Of a stretch of DNA of 64,000 bases, positions 47,654-59,302 are shown in pieces. Location: assembly GCA_025200525.1 (NCBI GenBank), contig CM045758.1, positions 2,108,001 to 2,172,000 of the forward strand, written 5' to 3'. A program made the position numbers and the translations under genes. The notes under the pieces were generated by a model, which did no database searches, was not told the origin of the DNA, and saw only the letters and a program-made list of their open reading frames with translations. This DNA is from Camellia lanceoleosa. Its lineage: Eukaryota; Streptophyta; Magnoliopsida; Ericales; Theaceae. Positions within the stretch are counted from its first letter, which is position 1, and each line of letters begins with the position of its first letter.

Positions 47654-50600
47654 TCACACCCTGCTGGTTTTGTAGATGACATAAGCCAACAAGAGGGGCA
47701 TTGATAGGCTATATACTGGGAAATGAAGAAATGGATTCATCTCATAAGCTTTCATCAGAGCTCTGCTATTCTGCATTTACAAAAACAAAACAAACAAACA
47801 AAACAAAATCAGCAAAAGCAAATCAGAAACCCGAATATATGAACCAAAACATATTTAAAAGTTGGCATTTATCCGTTTCCTGTAACGGAAAGCTAAGAGG
47901 CTAGAGGAGAATACAAATAAAAAAACAAAATTTCAAAGGTTTCCAGCAACTTGAGTTGAAATAGCAGTTGCAAGATTTGCTGCCTTTATTTTCTCTACAT
48001 ATTCTCTAGCCTGTCCTCTATTCTTTACACCAAAATAAATCAGCAGTTAAAGCAATACCTTAAAATGCATCCAACAAATTGCTAAAGAAACCGCCAGGAG
48101 AATATTCCTAATCCAACGCTTGCCAAGACAGAACTTTGATTTACCATTCCTGCAGGAATCATGCCTTTGATGTCCCTCATTTTCCACTACATCACCATCT
48201 TCCTTCTTGCCTGAAAGCGAAAAAAAATGCTCTCGATACATCCCTCTTTCGGCAGTCAATGCCCCAGTCACCAAAATCGTGGGTAACACGACGAATAAAA
48301 GATGTGGAAGAACAATCACCATTATATCTGGAAACCCAATAAATTCCAGTTTTCCTGCCTTGTTGAATTTCACCACCCAACCTTTATAGGTCATATATCC
48401 CCTTTCTCCACCATCAGTGAAGACAAGCCCATAAAACCAAGGAAATAACAAAAGGTAAAATAAGTAAACTAACATACCCAACCATAACAGTGGAAGTCCA
48501 TACAGCTCTGTCAAAACCCATGCCATACCATTTATAAAGCCTTTATTGGCATTGAAGTTCTTATAATTGTAATGCTTCTTTGAAAAATGAAGAATAGTTT
48601 TAGGAATAATAAGGATGGAGAACATAAACAAATAAATGGACCAGAGAATTGGGTAATATAAAGCAGCCCATTGACAGCCCATCGCTAGAAACTCATTCCA
48701 TGTCCACGAAAGCTTAGCGCTTAGACCATTTATTGAGAATGGCCTCAATTCAGTCAAAGTTGATCTGCCCATGACGTCTGTAGCCTCTATTTGCAGCCAA
48801 AATCTATAAGGGGATGAATCCTCAAAAGCTTTATAATTCCAAGGGGTCGTATACAGATCACCCCTGGAGTAGGTACCCCCATGTTTTCTCATGGATGACT
48901 CTAGGACCATAAGGAGATGTCCAGGTCTTGAGTCATAGACCCTAGCCATAACAGATACAATCGGGGAAACAGAAAAAATCAGAGCTCTGACGTTCACATA
49001 AGATGAAGGGTTTACAAACTGACATTTATACTGATTAGCTGATGACATTGTCAACATAAAGCGCGAGTCTAGAGGAAATGTGGGTAATATGATAGTTTTT
49101 TTAGTTCCCAACTTGAAATCAATGTCAACAAATGACACAAGACCTCTATCAATAGCCAAGATGCGCATGGCTCTACTCCTCCTCCAGTCACCCATTTCCC
49201 ACTCCCAGAATTCTCTGTCTGCTGGGGATCCATTTGAACAATTTTCTGTACTTGCAAGTGTTTGCTGTGCATTCAACTGGAAAAACCTTTGGGAGATCAA
49301 GAGATTATCACTCGAGTGATGATGGCGTTTCAAATTCTTACCAAACCTTGTATGGAGATGTCCACATAGATAAGTTGATATGGAATGCTTGAGAAAAATA
49401 TCCTTCAGGGTCTTCCCAGAATCCGAGGCTGCTGAAAATGAAAGCGGGAAATGCCCAAAGGAAATCTTGGTTACTGATTCTGTGGAATGAGAATTCCATT
49501 GTGAGAGTTCAGAATCTATTTCAGATAATAGTTGGTCAGTTGGATGCCCAAAGAGATTAGTTGGGCCTCTAATGCCTGCTGACATCGTGCTGTCAAACCC
49601 AACAAAGAGAATTTTCCTGATAGCAGTCTGGATGGTGGAGCACATGCATACAAAGATGAGAGAATTGAAAGGCTTTACATATATCATCTACCAAATAATG
49701 ATTACTAACGCTAATATTCAAGTGGAGTAGCTTGATTTATAAAAATTGGCTCATTAAGGTATCACTAATTCTTCAGGTTAATGCTTGGCATTCCAAAGAC
49801 TACAAACAGAAATCAGAAATTTATCAAAAATTAAAATTAGAATAGAAAACAGCAACAAGAAAGAATTTAAGTCCACTACTTTAAAAGGTGTACACGAAAA
49901 TTCATCTGAGGTGAAAAGGCCATGGAAAAGTTGATAAGGTTGGTTCCTATAGTCTGTAGAGTCTGTAATAGTATATTCAGTCAGAACTGGGCAAAAAAGT
50001 TGTAGATGGTAGTTTGTAAACGAAGAACCACGACAGCAGGTATGCCAAATAACAACAATAGAAGTGCTTATGAGAATAACTGACCTGAACAACGACACTA
50101 TTGACTTGCCCACTTCTCCCCAACTGTGCATTTATGCTATACTTGGAAAAGAAATCAAATGAGCCACCAATGATTGGTACACCGAAATTATCGTGATTCC
50201 CTCTTAGATCATAGAAGATGTTCTTGTTAAGTCCACTTCTTTTAATAACATCTTCCATTACTTTCTGGTACTCCAGCCACTCAGCCTCATCTTGGTTCAT
50301 TGTCAACAAATCCTTGCTTTTAGCATCTGTAAGATTCAAAATACATAGAGGCTAGTTAAGAACACAGAATTTGGCTACTCATCCAATGATTAAATGTGAT
50401 GAGGATGAGTGAAAGTTAAGAATATATTGATATATGTGGTTTTAAATGTATATAAATAATTTAGTTATATTGATATTTATTTTATTTTAAATGCTATTTA
50501 TGTATTTGTATATGTATATATATATAATATTATATTATATTAAATAAAGAGAATCTTAGGACTCATGATTAGGTATGCGATGTAACAACAATACTTAAAC

Positions 50601-51479
50601 CCATTCTTCTTCTACCCTCCCAATAGAATAAAAAAACATACTATCCAACTAAGGCCTCCAAATCCCCTACTCATAAAATAGATTTGCAGAAGAGTTTAGA
50701 CTAAGGCACTAGTGATAAGCAACATGATTAAACAAAAATTATTTGAATTTATAGTTAGAGAAGCAACACCTGTGCTCCATTTCCTTTTAATGGAAAGCAT
50801 ATCAATTAGCCACAGCCATGTTTTGACAAACACACACATACGAATGTTTTGACTGCCAACAATATTAGTAATAGCCCACAAGCTGCTTTCTATCCTGTTT
50901 TTATGGTCACAACTTGAAGTCTTAATTAAATACCCATTTGATTAGGACACAAGCTTAGTTTGATTTGAACTCCCATTTTAAAAAATGAAACCTAGGCCAA
51001 TTACAAACTAAACAAAACAAAACAAATTTTGAGAAAGAAAAAAAAAAGAGCGCAGAAAACCCTAGATTCCTTTTGATCATAAAATATTATCGAAACTAAA
51101 TGATATGAAGCATTAAAGAAAAAGACTTATCAAACATCATGCTAATGAATGTACATCCATCAAGATAATTATCAAACAAATATAAATTTTAGAGAATAAA
51201 CCAGAGAGAGAGAGAGAGAGAGTCAAAACCTGTGAGATCTCCAGTGATGAGAACGAGTGAAGGATTGATCATGGAAAGAGAAGGGCCGACAAAGTCCTTG
51301 AAATCACGAGCTCTGTCGGGATGATGAAGGCTGAAATGGAGATCAGAGAGCTGAACCACCCACACCACATCCTCTGGTCCATCCTCCTTCACATCTATCA
51401 TCTCATAAGACCATGTCCATGTCGATGTCGCCACCAAGAACAACATCAACCAGAGGATAATCACAACCACATTCCCCAT
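47654..51479 (-). CDS. membrane-anchored calcineurin-like metallophosphoesterase (TMEM62 / At3g03305-like), complete
   Basis: Four exons on the minus strand, 51479-51230, 50326-50085, 49627-48059 and 47770-47654 (stop TGA 47656-47654), encode 725 residues with all phases joining. The N-terminus is a hydrophobic signal or anchor (residues 5-20). The phosphoesterase motifs are all present: DLH at 46-48, GDL at 80-82, GNHD at 126-129, FGHF near 222 and GHLH at 253-256, so two metal ions could be bound. A beta-rich middle region follows, then about five C-terminal membrane segments (including LPLLWLGMLVYLFYLLLF and LPHLLFVVLPTILV). From memory it resembles Arabidopsis At3g03305 and animal TMEM62; the substrate is unknown. 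The start at 51479 is chosen because the in-frame ATG further upstream (51548) only adds microsatellite-encoded Cys-Val and poly-Glu. Confidence 0.93.
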
Positions 51480-51485
51480 TTCTTT

Positions 51486-51552
51486 CTCTTCTTCTTCTTC
51501 TTCTTCTTCTTCTTCTTCCCTCTCAAACACACAAACACACACACACACTGAT
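51486..51552. repeat. (CTT)n and (CA)n microsatellites in the 5' leader of the metallophosphoesterase gene
   Basis: A CTT run of about 11 units is followed by CA repeats. On the gene's strand these are GAA and TG runs directly upstream of the chosen ATG. Confidence 0.9.
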
Positions 51553-52379
51553 CAAGAGAGTGAGTAGCGTGAGACCCAACAAAGCAAAACAAAACAAAAC
51601 AACACAAAACAAAACAAAAAAGTCATCTTTTGATTTTATTATTAATTAATTAATTTTATTTCTTTCTACTTCTACTTTTCCTTAATAAACGCTAAAAATC
51701 AGTAAAGCGGTTGAACCGGTCCCGGTTTAGATAGACCGTTCGGTCTCAAAGCTCACACATATGAATATGATATATATTTTAAATTTCTGGTTGGCTAGGG
51801 TTCCTTCCCTTCCATTGCATCAGGAGCCATCGCAGCACGAGTTACCTGCCCTCCCTCCTCCTCCTCCTCCTCCTCCTCCTCCTCCTCCCCATTCCCCATC
51901 CATCGATTACACACACGCACACACACATATACATATATCAAATTTGTATTGGGTGTTTTGCAGTACTTCTGAAGAGGGAGGGGTTTAATTAGAATTTAGC
52001 ACTCAAATCAAATGGCACACAGTACAGTATATGGGTAGGCTGCTGAACTTGCTGTCATTCTTATCTACTCTACAGTACAGGTATGTATGTCACGTCATGT
52101 CATGTCTGCCCCTGTATATATACACACACATTGCATTTTGTCTATATCACGTTTTTAAAACTTGCTTTTAGACAATGAAATTTTTGCATCGACTAGTTTT
52201 CTGCTCGCTGCTTACTTTACCCACAGAAGATTGTTTTCATCATCACCATCATTTCATTTCTATTCACTGTGTGGTTAGTTGCTAAATAAATGCCCATTCT
52301 TTCTGCTCAAACTATTGCAATTTGACTTTTTTCATTTTTTTTTTTTTTTTTTTGTCATTTTGTGTGTAAAAAATGTGAA
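51553..52379 (+). promoter_or_regulatory. region between divergent genes, with (CTC)n microsatellite; possible leader exon of the Ycf20-like gene
   Basis: It lies between the minus-strand phosphoesterase gene and the plus-strand Ycf20-like gene. It holds AAAAC repeats near 51580-51620, a (CTC)n tract at about 51853-51888 and CA repeats near 51910. A consensus donor CAG/GTATGT at 52080-52081 could end a leader exon. The short open frame at 51761-51988 is poly-proline from the CTC tract and is not called. Confidence 0.35.
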
Positions 52380-52832
52380 AGAGATTTGGGGATTTGGAGA
52401 GTAATTTGGAAGGAGAAAGAGAAAGAGAAAAAGTAGATAAAATTTGAATAAAATATACTTAGATTTTACTTATACTGTGTTTGATTGGGGATTTATGAAG
52501 GGATTTGAAAATAAAAAGGGAAAAATTGTGTAAAATTATGTGAAATATAGGTATATTTTATACACATTTTAGCTATGTTTGGGAAGTGGCTAAAATAGCC
52601 AAAAAGCCAACTAAAACACATACACATTTTAGCTATTTTCTGCACACCTTTTCGTAAAAAGTCAAAAAGTTACTAAAATAGCCTGTTCCCAAACCAAGCC
52701 TTTATCTATATTTTTCCTTTCATTCTCTAAATACCTTCTCAAATTCTCCAACTAAACACAAGGGTAGTTTTACACATCTTTTTTTCTTTCCTTCTCCAAT
52801 CCCTTTTCAAATCCCCCAACCAAACACAATGT
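52380..52832. mobile_element. MITEs nested three deep
   Basis: The outer copy has a left arm GATTTGGGGATTTGG (52384 on) and a right arm CCAATCCCTTTTCAAATCCCCCAACCAAACACA ending near 52830. It is split by an inner copy of the same family (about 52482-52755, TGTGTTTGATTGGGGATT to CTCCAACTAAACACA). That copy is split by a different short element (about 52573-52703), with TATGTTTGGGAAGTGGCTAA on the left and the inverse of TTCCCAAACCAAGCC on the right. The first family matches the hairpin element at 3446-3607. Confidence 0.65.
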
Positions 52833-53021
52833 AACATAAATATTTAAGAAAAATTAAATTTTTTTGGTCTTTTTTTCCCATAGTTTTACTAATTATAATG
52901 TCACGGTTTGATGGTTGAACCATAGACTCCTGACTGAAATATCTCTTAATAGTGGTTATTGAATTCTGTCAAAGCTTTGCAGATTTTTGTATTTAGTTGG
53001 TTTTCAACAAGTTTTAGTGCT

Positions 53022-53222
53022 TGTTTAGGAAGAAAAAGCCCCAAGCTTTTTGATTAAAATAGGTTTTTTAACCCAATAAGACAACACCACATTCAACCTA
53101 TAATCATTACATTTTTTCTCTTACAAAAGTAAAAAAATCCATTCCAAACGAGGTTTTTTAGCCCCAGGCTAAAAGAGTAAAAAAAAAATTAAAAAGCCAA
53201 TCCACATCCCAAACGAAGTCTT
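53022..53222. mobile_element. MITE-like element, relative of 12685-12888
   Basis: The left end GCTTGTTTAGGAAG and the right end CATCCCAAACGAAG are inverse of each other. The interior has CCCAATAAGACAACACCACA and TTTTTTCTCTTACAAAAGTA, the inverse of blocks in the element at 12685-12888. Confidence 0.6.
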
Positions 53223-53670
53223 TGTCGAATTATTTACAAATTAATTTCAAAATGCTAATTTTAAAATCCACATATTCTGTTGGATATCTATCTATAGTTT
53301 ACTACTTCCGCATGATGTTTAAGCACAAACTTCAACCTGAAGATTGCTGTCTTATAAGTGCTATCTATATCTCAATCTTTTTGTTACAGTGTTATATCTA
53401 AGGGAAGTGATTGAGACTCTCTCCGATCACCACTCCCACACACACGTGGGGGGCTGGTGATTGGGGGAGAAAAAAAAAAAGAAAGAAAAAAAAAAAGAAA
53501 AACTGGCCAATCAAAGAGAGAAGGGGTCGTGGGGGTGCCCCTTGTGGGGTCCAAGTCATTTTCCTATATCTAATTGGGTGAAATTTTATACATCTATGTA
53601 GGACATGGATATTTCCCTTTTTTTAACTTGTATTTTAATCTTCTGACTGTTACATTTGCTTTATCTGCAG

Positions 53671-53769
53671 AGGAGGGAGTGTTCACAATGAGGTCAGAGT
53701 TCTTTGTGTACAAGCATATATGTGGTGCCTCAAGGGCGTGAATGCTGTGAAAAACTCCTCCTTCGATGG
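53671..53769 (+). other. possible non-coding leader exon of the Ycf20-like gene
   Basis: A CTGCAG acceptor at about 53665-53670 and a GTAGGTAAAG donor after 53769 bracket ~100 bases. Transcript data would be needed to accept it. Confidence 0.25.
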
Positions 53770-54429
53770 TAGGTAAAGGTAGCTTGTGAATTTCAGTTTC
53801 AATGTTGTACCTAGTGAGCCTCTGCTTGTGACCTCCAATTTAGTATTTTTTACGTTAGAGTTTCTAACTTTTTGCAACCTTGTGTGATGTACGAAACTGG
53901 AATCATATTAAGATATTTAATGTGTTTGGCAAAAATCTGCCTGTGCAACTATATTTGTTGAGAAATTACAGAGGGCATAGGATTGCACCTATCTAAGCTG
54001 TAGAAGAAAATCCTACTTTGATGTTCTTCTTCTCTCTTCAACAAATTTCTACCCTTGGGAAGCCTTCACAGACCTATTATCTTTCATAACCTAAAGAAGG
54101 GATATGGAGGATTGTTTGTAAAATTTCTATAACAAAAACCCCCATTAGACAAAAGAAAATCCCAGTGTAGTGCTTGATATTACTCTTTAAAACTATTAAC
54201 ACAATCATATTTGGAGTTTCAGATAAATTCTATGCTCTAGTTTTGAAGTGCATTAGAATGACAATGTTTCAAGTCGACTGATGCATACTTCTCTCTCTAA
54301 TATACATTTTGTGTAACTCAATTTTTATTTTTGTCTGTTGAACTGTTGTCCTCACCACTGGGTTTCCTACCTTTATGATGATAAGGATCCTTCCCATTCT
54401 GGAAGCTTATAGTACGTGTCGTGTGAAGT

Positions 54430-54610
54430 TACACATTGGCCATGTTTGTTTCATGGAATGGAATTAAGGGGATATGGGATCCCGAGACTATTGGTCCTGT
54501 GATTAATTATATTGCCAATTCAAGTAATCCTGTGTTTGGTGCGTTACAGGACTAGAGCATATGATATGTGTAATCCTACAAATGCAAGGATAAGGACAAA
54601 TCAACACCAA
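54430..54610. mobile_element. possible degraded short transposon copy
   Basis: CATGTTTGTTTCATGGAATGG and GGGATCCCGAGACTATTGG resemble end sequences of short elements such as the one at 63187 (GTTTGGACGG, GGATTAG, 'actattagt'). No clear right inverted end was found. Confidence 0.3.
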
Positions 54611-54753
54611 TTACCACATTGTCACTGTTCGAATTTCATATTTCCATGACCGTTTTCCCATGTTAAATTTAGCAAAATGTTGATGGGCTTAAAAAATTAA
54701 ATTTCATATTTTAATAGTCAATTTGAGATCTGTGGGTTAAATCAGTAATCTTG

Positions 54754-55130
54754 GGAGACCTTAAAAAATTAAATTGGTGAGATTCCTTCGCGTTCAAATG
54801 GCTGGCGACAACAGTTCAAGATGGTATGATCTATGTCAGTCTCATGAACTTTTGAAACATTAATATTTGGACATCTTCAAAAATTAAATTGGCGAGATTC
54901 CTTTGTGGTCAAATGGCTGGGGACAACAGTTCTAGATAGTATGATCTATGTCAGTCTCGTGAACTTTTGAAACATTAATATTTGGAGATCTTCAGAAATT
55001 AAATTGGTGGGACTCCTTTCACTATGAAAGTTCATGTCCCTGCTGAACCTGTGGTCAAATGGATGACAGCAAACAGTTCTAGATAGAATCATCTATGCCA
55101 ATCCCATGAACTTTTGAAACTTAAATTTGC
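54754..55130 (+). repeat. 115-base tandem triplication upstream of the Ycf20-like coding region
   Basis: Three units start near 54754, 54869 and 54984. Each contains AAATTAAATTGG, a GAGATTCCTT block, GGTCAAATGG or similar, GACAACAGTTCTAGAT, ATCTATG and CATGAACTTTTGAAAC. The third is longer by about 30 bases. It lies in what is probably a leader intron. Confidence 0.85.
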
Positions 55131-55248
55131 TAAGGGATCAGTCTGTGTCATATTAAAAAATGTCCCATTGAGATATTATTAGTATTTTAGGTTGCATATT
55201 GGGATATAAGTTTATACATGCTTTAATTTTTCTTCATTTCTACAGTTC

Positions 55249-56095
55249 ATGGCATGTAGAAGGGGAACTGTCATACTGCAGTCATCTTTGTCGTTGATGG
55301 AGAATGAAAACTCTAAAAGGTTATGTCATGTTCTTAAAAGTTGTCATATTATCTTGAACTTGAACAACATACCAAGTTTTAGTGGGAAAACTTCAAAGCT
55401 TGGCATAAAGTCTACAGCTTTTCCTACAAAGAGGTACAAAAGTCACCTTATTTTATCTCCATCTATTTTAGTTGCCAATATATGCGATCAATATGAGATG
55501 AAATTGCCAATTGGCTGATCCTTTTTACCTAGGATACTAAAATGATTCCTCTAGAATTTTCTTTATCCATGCGTAGTGTTTATTATGCAGTCCAAATTCA
55601 GTTGCCGCACTTTTGAATATGCCATTAGTGTTTGTATGTTGAAACAGTTTTCAAACAAAAAGACATGGTTGGAAAGTAGCTTTTGCTTTGGACACTGGCG
55701 GAATTTCCAACAATGGTGGACAAGATGACAGCCTTGATGATGATAGTCAAGGCCTGGGCCGGACTCGATTAGGTCGGATTGCAAGTGCAGGCGGCAGACA
55801 GCTGTTGGAGAAACTGAATGCAGCTAGAAAGAACTTCCCCATGAAGATCTTTCTTGTTTTACTAGGTTTCTACACAGCAAATGCTTTGGCTACAATTCTT
55901 GGGCAGACAGGTGACTGGGACGTATTGGTTGCTGGTGTTGTGGTTGCTGCCATTGAGGGGATCGGTATGCTCATGTACAGAAAGCCCTCCTCTCTAACCA
56001 CTGGGCGGTTGCAGTCTTTGGTGGTGATGATAAACTATTGGAAGGCTGGTGTTTGCTTAGGCCTCTTTGTAGATGCTTTCAAATTAGGCAGTTGA
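55249..56095 (+). CDS. Ycf20-like protein, probably plastid (NPQ6/NPQ7 family)
   Basis: Two coding exons, 55249-55433 and 55648-56095, join in phase (AG + T) to encode 210 residues; stop TGA 56093-56095. The ATG follows a TTCTACAG acceptor at 55244, so the leader is probably spliced. Residues 1-60 are rich in Ser, Lys and Arg and poor in acid, as in a chloroplast transit peptide. A variable linker (GGQDDSLDDDSQG) precedes the conserved domain from about residue 105: GRTRLGRI, ARKNFPMKIFLVLLGFY, ATILGQTGDWDVLVAGVVVAAIEGIGMLMY and YWKAGVCLGLFVDAFKLG. This gives two or three membrane segments. From memory, Arabidopsis members influence non-photochemical quenching; the biochemical role is not known. 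Both exons are intact. Confidence 0.9.
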
Positions 56096-57603
56096 TTTCT
56101 CCTCCCTTCTGCAATGTTTACCTTACTATTATTTCTTATTTTTGTTGGGTTGTCTCCAGAGGAAAGATTTTCCTGTTATTCATTTTCTCTATTCCTTTGA
56201 TAGGTAGTTTGAAGGAAGCATCTGTACCAACGCAGAAAAAATATAAAACGGAGACTTGCAAATGTACGAGTACAGTTAAATGTAAAGATAATAAATAAAA
56301 AATTTCCGGCTTAATTATCATGCTGAGGGACGAATTGATCTTAAAGTTGATCTATTATATGTATAAATAGTTTCGCTGTCTATGGCATGCAGTCCTCCCT
56401 TGAATTTCATTTGTGAGATTTTGTATCGGTTTTGGCATGAATTCTATTCTATTTTTTTTATTTGTTAGTTTTGACCCAACAAATTGGGACTGAGGCTTGT
56501 TGAGTTGAGTTCATTTAACGCCTAAACTTCTGTATAGGAAAGCAATTGGATAGTGTCAACAAATTGGAGAATGTATCCCTCTATATTAAAAGACCCCAAA
56601 ATTACAATGCTGGTAATCAATCTGAAAATTGCTTTTGAGTCCAGAGTCGTTCCGTTCTATAAAGAACAAATTCTATGAAGAACAAATTATTGTTAAGACG
56701 CAGCTAACAGGAAAATAACTAAACAACTTGAAGTTGTTTTGCTGAAGCAAAGCAACAAGGACAAAAGGGGGCTATCCGAAACCTGATAAAAATGGATCCG
56801 TTGTCTGTCTTGCATACATCCTCTCCACAAAGACTCCGTCCACAAGCAAGAATAAAGAATTTTTAAAAGAGATTAACAAGCAGCAAGCAACATACCTTTA
56901 TAAATATGTTGGTTAATGCAATGACTTTAATATTTGATCACCTCAGAACTTGTGAGAGGAAGTAATACTTGCAAACATGTTATATATTAAATGAAGTAAC
57001 TGTAAAAGACAATGATAAAATTACTTGTGAAACTTGAAAGAAAATAGCTCATAATCTTACAATTAAAGTGTGGGGTTGTTAGCTGACGTAGCAATTCTTG
57101 AACTGAGCAAAATAATATAAGACCGAAGATTCTCCAAATCAATCAATTAACATGACAAATGTGTATGCAGACTGTAAAGAAAATAATGGAGAATATGCTA
57201 CGGTACCCTATTCTCAGATTCATGGCCCTCAAAGTAGAAGGGCACTTCACATGCATGACGTTCAAAATATTACAAATGCCTAATATCATAAAAACCTCAG
57301 ATTTATTCAGAGTGAAATCATGTAGTTTATAACCAGTACAAAGTGAACAAAAACAGTTGCTCCTTGTTCGTTCTTATAAACTGTTGTTGCGGTATTACAT
57401 GCAAGACAACTTTTGAGGAATTTGTGGAAGAAATTTTCTTAGTCACAAGTCCTTATTCAGTAAAATTATATTAGATGATTGATTTGTGTGCTTGCTTCTT
57501 GTAGAGCCCTTTTACTCTGCAATTAAAAGTAGATGAATAATTAGGATGGTAAATAACCAGAATAACATTCATAGGTGTGTGGAGCTCTAAATTGTAATGA
57601 TAT
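56096..57603. other. 3' flank of the Ycf20-like gene and spacer, nothing recognised
   Basis: The first ~200 bases are presumably the 3' UTR. No conserved frame, RNA gene or clear repeat was found in the rest. Confidence 0.5.
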
Positions 57604-59050
57604 TTACATGGTAGATTTTCTTCTTGATCTTAATAACGAATAGGGCAGTGGTGGGAATGTGTAGATGTATGTGGGAGGTGGTGAAGACTTCTCTGGTGAG
57701 GGAGGAGATTTGTTGTAGCATGAGGGAGGGGAGAAGATGATAGTGGTGGTGGGGACTTGAATTAATAGGGAGGTGGAGGAGATAGTGACGGTGAGGGAGG
57801 TGAAGGCGATGGTGGTGGTGGAGGGGACTTGTAGTATTATGTTGGTGGAGGAGATGGAGATGGTGATGGTGGGGGTGGGGAGTGGAGGTGATGGCGATGA
57901 TGGTGGTAAGTATAGTGGTATGGAGATGGAGATGGAGATGATGGTGATGATGGTGGATGACATTTATGATAGTAGGGTGGTAGAGGTGATGGTGATGGAG
58001 ATGGGAGTGGTGGAGACTTGTACAATTATGGAGGTGGTGGAAAAGGTGAAGGTGGTGGCTAGTAATAATAAGAAGGCAACGGCGATGATGATGGTGGTGG
58101 AAAGTTGAAGGTCGTGGTGGTGACTTAGTGGAGGAGGTGGCAGTGGGGGCAGAGATGGTGAAGGTAGTGGTGGCGACTCATAGTAGTACGCCGGAGGAGG
58201 TGATTTTACTAGTGGTGGTGTTATATTTGGGTGGTGGAGATGGAGGAGGAGGTGATATTGACTAGTAGTAAAATGGTGGTGGTGGGGATGCTGAAGGTGG
58301 TGGAGGGGACTTGTAGTAGTGAGGAGGTGATGGTGATGGTGATGGTGATGGTGATGGTGATGGTGATGGTGATGGAGGTGGCAGAGACTTGTAATAATTG
58401 GGAGGTGGGGGTGGTGATTTGTATGGTGATGGTGGTGATAAGAGATTTGTAGAAGTAAGATGGTAGCTTGAGCTTCTTACATTATGGAGTCTTTGGTGCA
58501 AAAGCAAAAGGCTTGGTCATGAACACAACCCCATTGTGTGTTTTGGACTTGACCTTAACAATGGCTCCCTAGTCTCCACCATGTACGGTAGTTGGAACAT
58601 TGCATTGTGAACCTTTAGGTGCCATGTGAAGTTTAGCTTTGCATGCCTTGGCTCCATACTTTGTGTAATCGTAGCCATTCTGGTATTTGCAATTGATCTT
58701 GGTATGTCCATATGCCACAATTTCCTGGTCTCCACAGCTCCTGCTCCATGAGTATGAGATATTAGCACAAGCCAGCTGATTTGCATGTTTAACATCTACA
58801 CAAGTTCTTTTGGATCACTATGTGAATATGTCTATGTGCTCACATTCATTGTTAAGCAAACTCCATCATCTCATGCTCACCATTCTGTGATATATTAAAA
58901 TTTTCCTTATATCATCTCATGCAAAGGCATGGGTTGAAAAAACAGAAGAACAATAAGTGAGAAGTATTACCTCAGAACACTCTGGTTTTCCAAAACAGAG
59001 AAAGACAAGCCAGGTTTCAACTACTTCAAAAAGTTGCAAGCCTAGTATAG
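57604..59050 (-). pseudogene. extensin-like proline-rich cell-wall protein gene, broken
   Basis: On the minus strand a Cys-containing N-terminal domain can be read at about 58790-58510 (SYSWSRSCGDQE, YGHTKINCKYQNGYDY, AKLHMAPKGSQCNVP, KVKSKTHNGVVFMTKPFAFAP). It is followed by a long Pro/Ser/Tyr region with extensin motifs YYKSPPPPS and YKSPPPPP (58450-57640) and SPSP runs. This domain order matches secreted cell-wall proteins with an N-terminal Ole e 1-like domain and an extensin tail. A TAG after VPTTVHGGD (about 58572), a TAA after APKTP and frame changes inside the repeat make one continuous product impossible. A preceding segment with GKPECSE near 59000 may be an upstream exon. Sequencing error in the repeat cannot be excluded. 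Confidence 0.65.
58324..58380. repeat. (GGTGAT)n minisatellite within the extensin-like gene
   Basis: About nine exact GGTGAT units encode Ser-Pro repeats on the minus strand. Confidence 0.95.
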
Positions 59051-59302
59051 AAGTGATGTTTATGTGTGTATGGGCTCCAAGTTATGACAGTGAAGTTGAA
59101 CCAGCATATTTACTGGAAAAATAACCAGACACAAACAGTAATCATGTTGAGCAATAAAATCTCCCAGGATGTATGAACATATATAAATTGAAGTTTCATA
59201 TGTAATGCATAATTACCAATTATTATTGTAGTATACTGCTTAAATGACAGCTTGTCAAAATTCAATGTGCTTGCAGATGCTTCAAAGAACATGCAGGGCA
59301 CC

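Noticed and set aside
51761..51988. 75-codon frame with poly-proline
   Set aside because: Encoded by the (CTC)n tract; no conserved sequence. More likely leader or promoter of a neighbouring gene.
57773..58452. Met/Val/Glu-rich plus-strand frames
   Set aside because: Reverse complement of the extensin-like Pro/Ser repeat; low complexity.
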